A stretch of 64,000 nt of DNA from Nonomuraea sp. SBT364 (lineage in GTDB: Bacteria > Actinomycetota > Actinomycetes > Streptosporangiales > Streptosporangiaceae). The notes under the pieces were generated by a model that was given only the letters and a program-made list of their open reading frames with translations, did no database searches and was not told the DNA's origin. Made by a program: the position numbers and the translations under genes. The stretch is taken from NCBI RefSeq assembly GCF_001083785.1, contig NZ_LAVL01000003.1, positions 1 to 64,000 on the forward strand, written 5' to 3'. This document shows, in pieces, positions 56,001-63,754 of the stretch; position 1 is the stretch's first letter; every line of letters begins with the position of its first letter.

Positions 56001-56206
56001 GGCAGGAGGGCGACGGCTTCGCCCTGGACGTCGTCGTGCCGCCCAACGCCCGCGCCGAGGTGCACGTGCCCGCGCCCCCCGAGCGGGTGACCGAGGGCGG
56101 CGCGCCGGCGGCCGAGTCCGAGGGCGTGGCGTTCGACCGGCTCGGCGAGGGGGGCGGCGCGGTCTACCGGGTCGGCTCGGGCGCGTACGCGTTCCGGGCG
56201 TTTTAA
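53057..56206 (+). CDS. GH78 alpha-L-rhamnosidase
   Basis: 1049 residues, normal for GH78. Domain order: N-terminal fibronectin-like (about 1-120), carbohydrate-binding Bac_rhamnosid_N region (about 150-330; YLRREFGVPSPVRRARLYAT), the (alpha/alpha)6 barrel (about 590-950) and a C-terminal beta-sandwich. The signature TDCPQRDERLGWTGDIW (about 629) with its acidic residues is intact. No signal peptide, so it acts on imported rhamnosides in the cytosol. ATG with GGGAG 5 bases upstream, directly after the operator. It is followed by a hairpin and then the importer genes. Confidence 0.93.
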   Translation: MRLAVTDPRVEGLSEPLGLDVSAPGFSWRITGAGRGRAQSAYRLIVARECDPADEGAELVWDSGPVTSAATYDIPYGGEELRPRTRYRWRVKVADESGTWSGWSAAHWFETGLGDAGGWTAGWIGTPVVPGSERLPSLENVPRVWVAGPLGPSPSATGAFRTRFTVQGGARPLSAWLVIGGGSAVEAYLNGVPVRGETRDGAFVADAGDLVASGENVLAIRAGGSGLCVRLEVVVEGRPVLPQLVPVAGESPVTVTSGGRWRASDEPGDGFEQPGYDDSGWPLAEAVGLHGDPPHGREPIGDRPSPYLRREFGVPSPVRRARLYATALGVYEMHLNGTRVGADHLAPGWTDYRHRVTYQTYDVTALVSEGRNALGAILADGWYAGNISWFGSFQYGRRPAFRAELEIVHEDGGVTRLRTDSEWRAGSGAIRYADLQNGERQDLAAEPPGWTAAGFDDSGWAPAVPVSPPAGRLTAAVAPPIRVHEELEPVAVWERRPGVWIADFGQNLVGWVRLTGRAGRDRPVVLRHAEVLDHEGGLHLANLRSARATDEFLPRGDGAETFEPRFTFHGFRYVEVSGLSAAPEEITARVAYAAMEPAGEFACSDERLGKLQRNIVWGQRGNFLAIPTDCPQRDERLGWTGDIWAFAPTALFNYDAAGFLRSWLADVVDAQGDDGAVTHVVPDVLSGRGLSPNAKEAGSPGWGDALVMLPWALHRLRGDAGVVAACFEPMLRWLAYLDQRSDAGIFPEEGFGDWLSIGAETPKRLVGTAIFALSARQLAGLAAALGRHDDERSCLELYGRVRRAFRTAFVEGPGVVASGTQTAYVLAITAGLLEEHELPRAAARLAGDIEARGGHLSTGFLGTPYLLDALTSTGRLDVAYRLLTQDTFPSWLYPVVHGDATTMWERWDSWSHHRGLQDPGMNSFNHYAYGAVGDWMYRTVGGLAPGSPGYADIVVRPRPGGGITWARTAHRTRHGRVEIAWRQEGDGFALDVVVPPNARAEVHVPAPPERVTEGGAPAAESEGVAFDRLGEGGGAVYRVGSGAYAFRAF

Positions 56207-56229
56207 CGTTTCACCGTGGTCGTCCGTAC

Positions 56230-56250
56230 ATCCCGAAATGTCGGGATTTT
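56230..56250 (+). terminator. Hairpin terminator after the rhamnosidase gene
   Basis: ATCCCGA-aatg-TCGGGAT followed by TTTT-rich sequence; 23 bases after the stop codon. The same 16 bases ATCCCGAAATGTCGGG recur inside the DUF5722 gene at 59967. Confidence 0.6.
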
Positions 56251-56285
56251 GGCGGCCACGGTGAACAAACCGTTATCCCAGGCTA

Positions 56286-56338
56286 TTGACACATATAGAG
56301 GGGATCGCGAGACTCGAAACGTGTCTGAAACGTTCAAA
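56286..56338 (+). promoter_or_regulatory. Promoter and LacI operator of the importer operon
   Basis: TTGACA at 56286-56291 starts the promoter; the -10 (GAGACT at 56309) is weak. Downstream, CTGAAACGTTCAAA (56325-56338) is an operator variant with a 1-base shorter centre. A second half site GAAACGT lies just before it. Confidence 0.5.
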
Positions 56339-56376
56339 TCAACGCAGGACACGGCAAGGTGAGAGGCAGTTCCATC

Positions 56377-57267
56377 GTGACCAGCACAAAGGCGCGCCGC
56401 CGGATCCCATGGGGCGTCTATCTCGTTCTCCTCCCCACGTTCGCCCTGCTCGCGGCGTTCGCGTACTACCCCGCGCTGAACGGCATGGTGCACTCGCTCT
56501 TCGAGTGGCGGCCGGGCTTCGAGTCGCCCTTCGTCGGCCTCGAGAACTACCTCACGATGCTCGGCGACGACCTGTGGTGGGCCTCCTTCCGCAACATCGG
56601 CGTCATCTTCGTCTGGGCCGTCACGCTCATGTGGGTGTTCCCGCTGCTGGCCGCCGAGCTGGTCATGTCGCTGTCGAGCGAGCGGCTGCGGTTCGTCTTC
56701 CGCACCCTGCTCATCCTCCCGCTGGCCTTCCCGGCCGTGGTCAACGTGCTGCTGTGGCAGTTCATGTACGACCCGCGCGACGGCGTCATCAACAGCCTGC
56801 TGCGCGCGGTGGGGCTGGACGGGCTGGCGGGCAACTGGATCGGCGACCCCGACACCGCGCTCGTCGCGCTGATGACGATCGGCTTCCCCTGGGTGGCGAG
56901 CCTGCCGTTCCTGGTCTTCCTGTCGGCGCTGCAGAACGTGCCGGTGGAGATCTACCAGGCCGCCGAGGTCGACGGCGCCGGGCGGCTGCGCCGCTTCTGG
57001 AGCATCGACCTGCCGATGATGTTCCGTGACGTCAAACTGCTGTTCGTGCTGGCGGTGATCTCGGTGCTCCAGTACGGCATGCAGGCGCACATCATGACCA
57101 AGGGCGGGCCCGACAACGCCACCCAGGTGCCGGTGCTGCGCATGCTCGACGCGGCCTTCCTGGACACGAGCTGGGGTTACGCGGCGACGCTCGGCACCGT
57201 GCTGTTCGCGCTGACGCTCGGCGTGAGCCTGGTCGCGCTGCTGCTCGGCAGGAAGGCCGGCGCATGA
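56377..57267 (+). CDS. Carbohydrate ABC transporter permease, MalF-like
   Basis: 296 residues, six helices. The EAA loop YQAAEVDGAGRLRRFWSIDL (about 193-212) is intact. Pairs with the overlapping MalG-like permease. GTG at 56377 is favoured because it gives a conserved-looking N-terminus (TSTKARRRIPWG); GTG at 56359 is an alternative. No ATPase is encoded here; such importers usually share the MsiK-type ATPase encoded elsewhere. Confidence 0.88.
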   Translation: MTSTKARRRIPWGVYLVLLPTFALLAAFAYYPALNGMVHSLFEWRPGFESPFVGLENYLTMLGDDLWWASFRNIGVIFVWAVTLMWVFPLLAAELVMSLSSERLRFVFRTLLILPLAFPAVVNVLLWQFMYDPRDGVINSLLRAVGLDGLAGNWIGDPDTALVALMTIGFPWVASLPFLVFLSALQNVPVEIYQAAEVDGAGRLRRFWSIDLPMMFRDVKLLFVLAVISVLQYGMQAHIMTKGGPDNATQVPVLRMLDAAFLDTSWGYAATLGTVLFALTLGVSLVALLLGRKAGA

Positions 57268-58088
57268 GCCGCGCGCGCAGGACCAACCTGGTGGCGGGCG
57301 CGGCGCTGTCGGTGCTGGCGTTCGCGGGGCTGTTCCCGTACCTGTTCATGCTGGCGGCCTCGGTCAAGGACAACGACCAGTTCTTCGCCAGCTACTGGTC
57401 GCCCGCCTGGCCGGTCCACCTGGACAACTACGCGGTGGCCTGGGAGCAGGTCAGCCCGTACCTGTTCACCTCGTTCGTGGTGGCGGGGCTGGCCATCGCC
57501 GGCACGCTGGTGCTGGCCCCGGCCGCCGCCTTCGTGTTCGCCCGCTACCGCTTCCCGGGGCGCAACGCGCTGTTCGGACTGATCGCGGCGCTGCTCATGG
57601 TGCCCTCGATCACCAGCCTGATCCCGCTGTTCGTGCTGATGCGGGACCTGGGGATCCTGGACAGCCGGCTGGTGCTGATCGTCCCGCACATCACCGCGAA
57701 CACGGTCTTCGGGATCGTCATCATGCGCACCTACATGGCGCAGATCCCGGAGGAGATCTTCGAGGCGGCGCGGGTGGACGGGGCCGGCGGCATCCGCCTG
57801 TTCCTGGCGTTCATGCTGCCGCTGGCCCGGCCGGTGATCGGCACGGTGGCGCTGATGACCGTGCTGGGTGTGTGGAACGACTACTTCTGGCCGCTGCTCA
57901 CGGTGCAGACCGATGCCTACCGGACGATCCCGGCCGGTCTGGCGTTCTTCGCCAACCAGAACGTGCAGCAGTGGGGGCCGCTGTTCGCCGGCTACGTGCT
58001 GGCCAGCCTTCCATTGCTGGTGCTGTTCACGTTCCTGTCCAAGTGGTTCCTGGCGGGCATCCAGGGCGGCATCGTCTCGGGCAAGTGA
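57264..58088 (+). CDS. Carbohydrate ABC transporter permease, MalG-like
   Basis: 274 residues, six helices with EAA loop FEAARVDGAGGIRLFLAFML (about 168-187) complete. The start overlaps the first permease by ATGA, so the two are made together. Partner of the binding protein that follows. Confidence 0.9.
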   Translation: MSRARRTNLVAGAALSVLAFAGLFPYLFMLAASVKDNDQFFASYWSPAWPVHLDNYAVAWEQVSPYLFTSFVVAGLAIAGTLVLAPAAAFVFARYRFPGRNALFGLIAALLMVPSITSLIPLFVLMRDLGILDSRLVLIVPHITANTVFGIVIMRTYMAQIPEEIFEAARVDGAGGIRLFLAFMLPLARPVIGTVALMTVLGVWNDYFWPLLTVQTDAYRTIPAGLAFFANQNVQQWGPLFAGYVLASLPLLVLFTFLSKWFLAGIQGGIVSGK

Positions 58089-58106
58089 GGCCGGCCGTGC
58101 CGCTGA

Positions 58107-58120
58107 TTGAAACGTATCAA
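58107..58120. promoter_or_regulatory. LacI operator-like site before the binding protein gene
   Basis: TTGAAACGTATCAA, a near-perfect dyad, 22 bases before the start codon; indicates an internal promoter for the binding protein and DUF5722 gene. Confidence 0.65.
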
Positions 58121-58141
58121 CCAAGAAAGGAACCAGCTCCC

Positions 58142-59593
58142 ATGAGAACACCCCCCAAGAGCGGGCTGGCGGCCTCCGCCATGCTGCTCGCGGTGACAGG
58201 CTGCGGCCTGCTGGGCACCGGAGACAAGGGCGGGACCGGGACCGACGGCAAGGTCACGATCACCCTGGCCGGCCCCAACCAGTGGAACTCCAGCGGCAGC
58301 ACCTTCGGCCCCGCGTGGGAGGCGATCGTCGACTCCTTCGAGAAGCGCGAGCCCGGCATCGAGGTCAAGACCCAGGTGCTGCCGCTCGACGGCTTCTCCC
58401 AGACGATCACCACCCAGCTCGCCGCCGGCACCGCGCCCGAGCTGGTCTTCAACCAGCCGCCGCACAAGGCGCACGAGGTGCACGCGCTCGACGCCGAGCT
58501 CCAGAAGCCCAACCCGTACGTGCCGGGCAACCAGCGCTGGATCGACGTGTTCAAGAAGGAGTACTACGGCCCCGGCGTCGCCAAGGCGCTCAGCAAGGAG
58601 AGCGGGAAGCTGGAGTACATCCCGTTCAACCTGGTCGCGATCGGCCTGTTCTACAACAAGGACGCCTTCGCCAAGGCGGGCGTCGACCGGCCGCCGGCCA
58701 CCTGGGAGGACTTCAGGAGCGCCTGCAAGAAGCTGAAGGACGCCGGCTTCGACCCGGTCGCGCTCGACAAGGGCGGCATGGCCGCGGGCTGGACCTGGGA
58801 GTCGATCAGCACCCAGCTCGTCGACAAGTACCACGAGGAGTGGAACTTCTTCGACGCCGCGGGCAAGCCCGGCAAGGCCACCGCGTCGCCGGTGGTCACC
58901 GAGAAGTCGCTCAGCAAGGCCATCAAGGAGGGCACGCTCAGCACGAAGACGCCCGAGGTCGCCGAGGCGCTCAAGCTCTACAAGGAGTTCTTCGACTGCG
59001 GCACGCCGAACTGGACGGGCGTGGCCGACGGCGGCGCGACCGTCGGCTACCGCGACTTCGTCGCCGGCAAGGCGGCCATGTCGTGGGGCACCGACTTCGC
59101 GGTGGAGGCGCTGAAGGCCGACGCGAAGTTCCCGCTGGCCACGATGCCGTTCCCGACGATCACCAAGGCCACGACGCCGCTGTCGACGGACGCCCCGGCC
59201 CGTTACGGCGCGTCGATCGGCGGCACCAGCTACATGATCCCGTCGACCGTCAAGGACGAGAAGTACGCGGCGGCGGTCAAGTTCCTGCAGTACATGAGCT
59301 CCCCGGCGATCAAGCCCTGGCTGGACGCGACCGGCGGGCTGCCCGCGATCGAGGGCGTCGAGCCGTCGGCCGAGACCGCCGGGCTCCTGGAGGGCGAGTG
59401 GGGCAAGACGTTCCGGGTGACCGGGCTGCCCGGCGGCCCCGAGGGGACCTCGTTCCGCGACGTGTTCGACGGCTACCTGCTGGGCGAGCGGTCGCTGGAG
59501 GAGGAACTGGACGACCTGGCGAAGTGGTGGGACCGCGGCGTCGAGGCCGGCATCAAGAAGAACGCCTGGGGCGACGAGGACTGGGCCAAGTAG
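58142..59593 (+). CDS. Carbohydrate ABC transporter substrate-binding lipoprotein
   Basis: 483 residues, family 1 solute-binding protein. Lipobox AVTGC (Cys at about 21), then two lobes: VTITLAGPNQWNSSGSTFGP (about 38-57), LPLDGFSQTITTQLAAGTAP and IPFNLVAIGLFYNKDAFAKA. Large size fits oligosaccharide binding. ATG start. It is encoded between the permeases and the DUF5722 glycosidase, so it likely captures the products of that enzyme. Confidence 0.92.
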   Translation: MRTPPKSGLAASAMLLAVTGCGLLGTGDKGGTGTDGKVTITLAGPNQWNSSGSTFGPAWEAIVDSFEKREPGIEVKTQVLPLDGFSQTITTQLAAGTAPELVFNQPPHKAHEVHALDAELQKPNPYVPGNQRWIDVFKKEYYGPGVAKALSKESGKLEYIPFNLVAIGLFYNKDAFAKAGVDRPPATWEDFRSACKKLKDAGFDPVALDKGGMAAGWTWESISTQLVDKYHEEWNFFDAAGKPGKATASPVVTEKSLSKAIKEGTLSTKTPEVAEALKLYKEFFDCGTPNWTGVADGGATVGYRDFVAGKAAMSWGTDFAVEALKADAKFPLATMPFPTITKATTPLSTDAPARYGASIGGTSYMIPSTVKDEKYAAAVKFLQYMSSPAIKPWLDATGGLPAIEGVEPSAETAGLLEGEWGKTFRVTGLPGGPEGTSFRDVFDGYLLGERSLEEELDDLAKWWDRGVEAGIKKNAWGDEDWAK

Positions 59594-59605
59594 GAGGAAG
59601 TTGAC

Positions 59606-62600
59606 ATGCGGTTATTGATCGCTCTGGTGCTGGCCGTACCGGCGATGTTCGTGAGTGTGCCCGCGCACGCCGCTGCGGCCCCGGCCGGGGTGACCGGCGT
59701 GGAGGTCGGCGAGAGCACGGTCACCGTCACGGGCACCGCCTCCGGGCCGGCCCAGCTGTACGCACTGGACACCTGGCAGGACGACCACGCCGGCGAGCAG
59801 CCGGTCGCGACCGTCGAGGCGGGCGAGTTCCGCGTCGAGGTGCCGCGGATGGACGGCGACCAGGATCGGCTCCACGACAAGTTCCTCGCCGTGGGGGCGG
59901 AGGGGCCGCTGGGCGAGGTGCACTACGCCGACAAGCTGACCTTCGCGTCCACCAGCCGAACCCCTTATCCCGAAATGTCGGGCAAAAAGGGTCTGCAGGT
60001 GCAGATGACCGACGACGCCGAGGAGATCGGCGTCCAGCACGCCGGCATCAACCTGGCCCTCGACTCGGTCATGATGGCCGGGCCCGGCGCGCCCGGCAAC
60101 ACCATCGAGTTCGTCTCGCAGGGCAGGACCTACTACTTCGACCGGGGCGCCGTCGCCGGGGTGGACTCTCAGGTCAAGCCGCTGTCGGACAACGGGGTGC
60201 TGGTCAACCTGATCGTGCTGGTCTACAACAGCACCGCGCCGAACTCGGCGGCCCGCACGCTCATCCACCCCGAGGCCGAGCTCGGCAAGGGCACCGTCTA
60301 CGCGTTCAACACCAAGACGGCCGAGGGCGAGGCGCACTTCACCGCCGCGATGGAGTTCTTCGCCCAGCGCTACAGCCGGGCCGACGGCCAGTACGGCCGG
60401 GCGTGGGGCTGGATCGTCGGCAACGAGGTCGACGCCCAGCAGTTCTGGTACAACATGGGCCCGCAGGACCGTGACGTGTTCCTGGCCGAGTACACCAAGG
60501 CGATGCGGCTGACCTGGCAGGCCGTGCGCAAGGCCGACGCCGCCGCGCGCGTCTACACCTCGCTCACGCACTTCTGGACCGGCGCGGCCAACCAGGACCC
60601 GAAGTACACCTACAAGGGCCGCGACGTGGTCGACGGGCTCAACGCGCTCACCAAGCGGCAGGGCGACTTCGACTGGAACATCGCCCACCACCCCTATCCG
60701 GAGAACCTGTTCAACCCGGCGTTCTGGCAGGACAGGACCGCCACGGACAGCTTCGACACGATGCGGATCACGTTCAAGAACATCGAGCTGCTGCCGCGCT
60801 ACCTCGCCCAGGAGCATCTGACGTACGGCGGCGAGCGGCGGCGGGTGATCCTCTCGGAGCAGGGCCTGAACTCGCAGGACTACTCCGACAAGGAGCTGAG
60901 GCTGCAGGCCGCGGCCTACGCGTACGCCTACTACAAGGTCGCCTTCGCCGACGGCATCGACTCCTTCATCCTGCACCGGCACGTCGACCACAAGCAGGAG
61001 GGCGGGCTCCGGCTCGGCCTGTGGACCTGGGACGAGGAGCACGCCGCGGCGTCCAACGCGGGCGAGCGCAAGCCGGTGCACGAGGTGTTCGCCGGCATCG
61101 ACACCGCGCGGTCACTGGAGGTGACCGAGTTCGCCAAGGAGATCATCGGGATCTCCGACTGGAAGGACGTCATCCCCGGCTTCGACCCGGCCCGGCTGGC
61201 CGTACGCGAGCCGCCGGCCACGGTCGGCGTGCAGCTCGACGCCAAGCCGGTGGCCGAGCGGGTGATCTCCGGCTTCGAGACCGACACCGGCGGCTGGCGT
61301 CCCTCGGACAACAGCGCGGCCGTGGAACGGGTGGCCGCCGACGGCGGGCACGCGCTGCGCGTCCGCTTCGACCGCGACCTGCCCGGCTGGTCCCAGTACG
61401 CCAAGTCGTACAAGGGCACGGACGTGCTGTTCGCCGAGCCGCTGGACGCCTCGCGCAAGTCGCAGCTCTCGGTGTCGATCCGGGTGCCGGAGAACGCCGA
61501 CGACCGTTTCAAGCCGGGCAACGCCTTCTCCGCCAAGATCCGCGTGTACGGGCGCGACGGCGCCGTGGCGGAGGGTGTGGGCGCGATCGACCCCGCTCTC
61601 GGCTGGAACCGGCTCACGCTCGACCTGTCCCGCTGGCCCGCCCGGACCGGGATCTCCCGCGTCAAGGTGTGGGTACGCGGCTCGGTGGGCTCCGACTGGG
61701 CCGGCTCGTACGAGATCGACACCCTCAGCCTGGCCGCCGCCGCGCTGCCCGGCCTGGAGCGGCGCAACGTCGAGGTGACCGCGGCCACCGCCGAGCGCGG
61801 CCGGATCGGCTCCACGGTCACCTTCACCGTGACCAACCGTGACGTGCTGCCGATGGCCGGCAAGGTCAGGCTCACGTCCTGCGACGGCGTCACCGTCGAC
61901 CCGGCGGCGCTCGGCGTGACCGGCCTGCGCACCGGCGCGAGCCGCACGTTCGACACGAAGGTGAGCGCGTACGGACCGGCGAACGAGGAGTATCCGGTCG
62001 TGTGCGCGACCTACCTGCGGCAGGAGCAGCGGGTGACGTTCCGGCTGCCGCCGGAGGCCGCGTACGTGCCGCCGGCCCCGGACGCCTTCGCCAACCAGGA
62101 GCTGGCCGACAGCTTCGACATCGCGGGCGACTACCAGGTGCACCGCGTGGAGCCGGAGAACAAGGAGCTGCCGCAGGTGGGCTACGCGGACGGCGCCCTG
62201 TCGGCCGGCCACGCCTCGGCGGGCTGGTTCGGCCTGCTGTCGTCGGGTGTGTCGCCGCGCAACCCGGCGTTCAGCACCGCGATCACCATCAGGAAGTTCC
62301 AGGGCGACTCCACCGACATGGACACCGTCTACACGGGGCTCGTCAAGGACGGCAAGACGGACGTGGTGGCGTTCTACGTGAACACCCACAAGTTCGCCGG
62401 CTTCGAGGTCCGCGGGCCGCAGGTGCCGGGCGGGCTGGCGGTCTTCGGCGTCAAGCAGGGCGTGACCGTCCCCGACGGCGGCCGGTTCGCGCTGTCGCTG
62501 GTGGGTGACCGGGCCGCCATGTACGCCGACACCGGCTCGGGCTGGGAGCTCGTCACCGTCGCCACGCTGGAGCACCTGCCGGAGCTGTCGGACCCGGAGG

Positions 62601-62695
62601 TCCGGGCGGGCTACCGCTACGGCTTCGGCGTCCGGGGCGACGGCGGGGCCTCCCCGCTGCTGCTCGACGCGGTGGAGGGCCGCAGCATCTCCTGA
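59606..62695 (+). CDS. Secreted DUF5722 putative glycoside hydrolase
   Basis: 1029 residues: signal peptide (about 1-22), short beta domain (about 25-115), catalytic TIM-barrel-like DUF5722 domain (about 120-510), then carbohydrate-binding-like beta domains (about 550-720 and 830-1029). Putative catalytic Glu 274 in VGNEVDAQQFW and Glu 418 in ILSEQGLNS; VYTSLTHFWTGA and AHHPYPENLFNPAF match the smaller paralogue at 50.2 kb. ATG with GGAGGAAG upstream. It would release saccharides outside for the importer and rhamnosidase; the exact linkage is unknown. The hydrolase role is inference from fold and context. Confidence 0.82.
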   Translation: MRLLIALVLAVPAMFVSVPAHAAAAPAGVTGVEVGESTVTVTGTASGPAQLYALDTWQDDHAGEQPVATVEAGEFRVEVPRMDGDQDRLHDKFLAVGAEGPLGEVHYADKLTFASTSRTPYPEMSGKKGLQVQMTDDAEEIGVQHAGINLALDSVMMAGPGAPGNTIEFVSQGRTYYFDRGAVAGVDSQVKPLSDNGVLVNLIVLVYNSTAPNSAARTLIHPEAELGKGTVYAFNTKTAEGEAHFTAAMEFFAQRYSRADGQYGRAWGWIVGNEVDAQQFWYNMGPQDRDVFLAEYTKAMRLTWQAVRKADAAARVYTSLTHFWTGAANQDPKYTYKGRDVVDGLNALTKRQGDFDWNIAHHPYPENLFNPAFWQDRTATDSFDTMRITFKNIELLPRYLAQEHLTYGGERRRVILSEQGLNSQDYSDKELRLQAAAYAYAYYKVAFADGIDSFILHRHVDHKQEGGLRLGLWTWDEEHAAASNAGERKPVHEVFAGIDTARSLEVTEFAKEIIGISDWKDVIPGFDPARLAVREPPATVGVQLDAKPVAERVISGFETDTGGWRPSDNSAAVERVAADGGHALRVRFDRDLPGWSQYAKSYKGTDVLFAEPLDASRKSQLSVSIRVPENADDRFKPGNAFSAKIRVYGRDGAVAEGVGAIDPALGWNRLTLDLSRWPARTGISRVKVWVRGSVGSDWAGSYEIDTLSLAAAALPGLERRNVEVTAATAERGRIGSTVTFTVTNRDVLPMAGKVRLTSCDGVTVDPAALGVTGLRTGASRTFDTKVSAYGPANEEYPVVCATYLRQEQRVTFRLPPEAAYVPPAPDAFANQELADSFDIAGDYQVHRVEPENKELPQVGYADGALSAGHASAGWFGLLSSGVSPRNPAFSTAITIRKFQGDSTDMDTVYTGLVKDGKTDVVAFYVNTHKFAGFEVRGPQVPGGLAVFGVKQGVTVPDGGRFALSLVGDRAAMYADTGSGWELVTVATLEHLPELSDPEVRAGYRYGFGVRGDGGASPLLLDAVEGRSIS

Positions 62696-62702
62696 CCCCG
62701 AC

Positions 62703-62736
62703 GCGGAGGGCGCCGGCCGGGACCGGCGCCCTCCGC
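62703..62736. terminator. Strong GC hairpin between convergent genes
   Basis: Perfect 14-bp stem GCGGAGGGCGCCGG/CCGGCGCCCTCCGC with a 6-nt loop; ends both the saccharide operon and the NUDIX gene. Confidence 0.8.
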
Positions 62737-62747
62737 TTGCTCTCCGC

Positions 62748-63191
62748 TCAGGCCACCGACCGCAGCCCGCGCAGCACCCACGGCGGGCAGCCGGGGTCCG
62801 CCTCGGCCTCGTCGAGCGTGACCCAGACGAACCCGGCGACCTCGTCCGGCGAGACGGCGACGGGCTCCGCGCCGCCGGGCAGCTCCGCCCGGAACACCAC
62901 GTTGACCACCGGGTCGCCGTCGTCGGTCACGAAGAACGAGCTCGACCCGTAGGTGAGCTCTCCCACGTCGACGCCGATCTCCTCCTTCACCTCCCGGCGC
63001 GCCGTCTCCTCCAGCACCCGCTCACCGGCGCCGTCGGTCTCCACCTTCCCGCCGACGCCCGCCAGCGTCCCGGGGGCGTGCTCCTCCGCCGCGCCCCGCC
63101 GGATGAGCAGCCATCGCCCGTCACGTCGCAGGAACACCTCGACGTTCACCACGAAGGCGGGCCGGCCGTTGGCCGTGATCACTGTCGTCAT
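62748..63191 (-). CDS. NUDIX hydrolase
   Basis: 147 residues. Nudix box GVGGKVETDGAGERVLEETA then RREVKEEIG (about 46-75), where GX5EX7REUXEEXGU is satisfied with an insertion of about two residues. Hydrolyses a nucleoside-diphosphate-linked compound. ATG at 63191 is preferred (AGGA 7 bases upstream); ATG at 63200 is also possible. It is divergent from a DoxX-like gene across two palindromes. Confidence 0.85.
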   Translation of the reverse strand: MTTVITANGRPAFVVNVEVFLRRDGRWLLIRRGAAEEHAPGTLAGVGGKVETDGAGERVLEETARREVKEEIGVDVGELTYGSSSFFVTDDGDPVVNVVFRAELPGGAEPVAVSPDEVAGFVWVTLDEAEADPGCPPWVLRGLRSVA

Positions 63192-63209
63192 GGCGCGCAT
63201 CCTATGTTG

Positions 63210-63224
63210 GATAGTGCTACTATC
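63210..63224. promoter_or_regulatory. Palindrome GATAGT-gct-ACTATC
   Basis: 15-bp dyad in the divergent region nearest the NUDIX start; it shares the GATAG half with the second palindrome, suggesting one regulator for both. Confidence 0.55.
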
Positions 63225-63235
63225 TAGCTATGACT

Positions 63236-63252
63236 GGATAGCGGCGCTATCC
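63236..63252. promoter_or_regulatory. Palindrome GGATAGCG-g-CGCTATCC
   Basis: Perfect 17-bp dyad ending 2 bases before AAGGAG, the Shine-Dalgarno of the DoxX-like gene. Probable site for the MarR protein encoded downstream. Confidence 0.6.
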
Positions 63253-63265
63253 ACAAGGAGGGATC

Positions 63266-63754
63266 ATGTTCATCGTCATCGGCGTCCTTCTCGGGGCGCT
63301 CCTGCTGTTCAGGCTGCTGGGGGCGCTCGGCGTCCGGCGCTTCGCCACCTGGAAGGTCAGCTCGGCGCACGCGCTGGCGGCCATGCTCGTCCTGACCGCC
63401 AGTGCCCACTTCGTCCCGGCGGGCGTCACGTTCATGCCCAACCACGGGGACATGGTCGCCATGATGCCGCCGTTCGTCCCGTTCCCCGGCTTCATGGTGT
63501 ACGCGACGGGCGTGCTGGAGCTGGCGGGCGCGGCCGCCCTCGTCATCGCCGCCACCCGGCGGGCCGCCGGGCTGTGCCTGGCCCTGTTCTTCGTGCTGGT
63601 GTTGCCGGCCAACGTCTACGCCGCCGTCGCCGACGTGCCGGGCGCCTCGCCCCTGTGGCTGCGGATCCCCGAGCAGGTGCTGTACATCGCGATCGCGCTG
63701 TGGGCCGCCGAACTGCGGCGGCTCCCGGCGGTCAGCCGGCTGCGATCAGCTTGA
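63266..63754 (+). CDS. DoxX-like membrane protein
   Basis: 162 residues, four to five hydrophobic helices (about 2-18, 30-50, 75-97, 105-125, 130-148). Layout and RFATWKVSSAHALAAMLVLT (about 24-43) fit DoxX/DoxX-like proteins, often involved in thiol or oxidative stress. ATG with AAGGAGGG. The 3' end overlaps the convergent MarR gene by about 23 bases. Confidence 0.78.
   Translation: MFIVIGVLLGALLLFRLLGALGVRRFATWKVSSAHALAAMLVLTASAHFVPAGVTFMPNHGDMVAMMPPFVPFPGFMVYATGVLELAGAAALVIAATRRAAGLCLALFFVLVLPANVYAAVADVPGASPLWLRIPEQVLYIAIALWAAELRRLPAVSRLRSA

Noticed and set aside
51851..56065. A 1400-codon minus-strand open frame over the rhamnosidase
   Set aside because: Only the last part in this frame (the LacI regulator) is real; the rest is antisense to the well-supported GH78 gene and reads as Arg/Pro/Gly/His noise.
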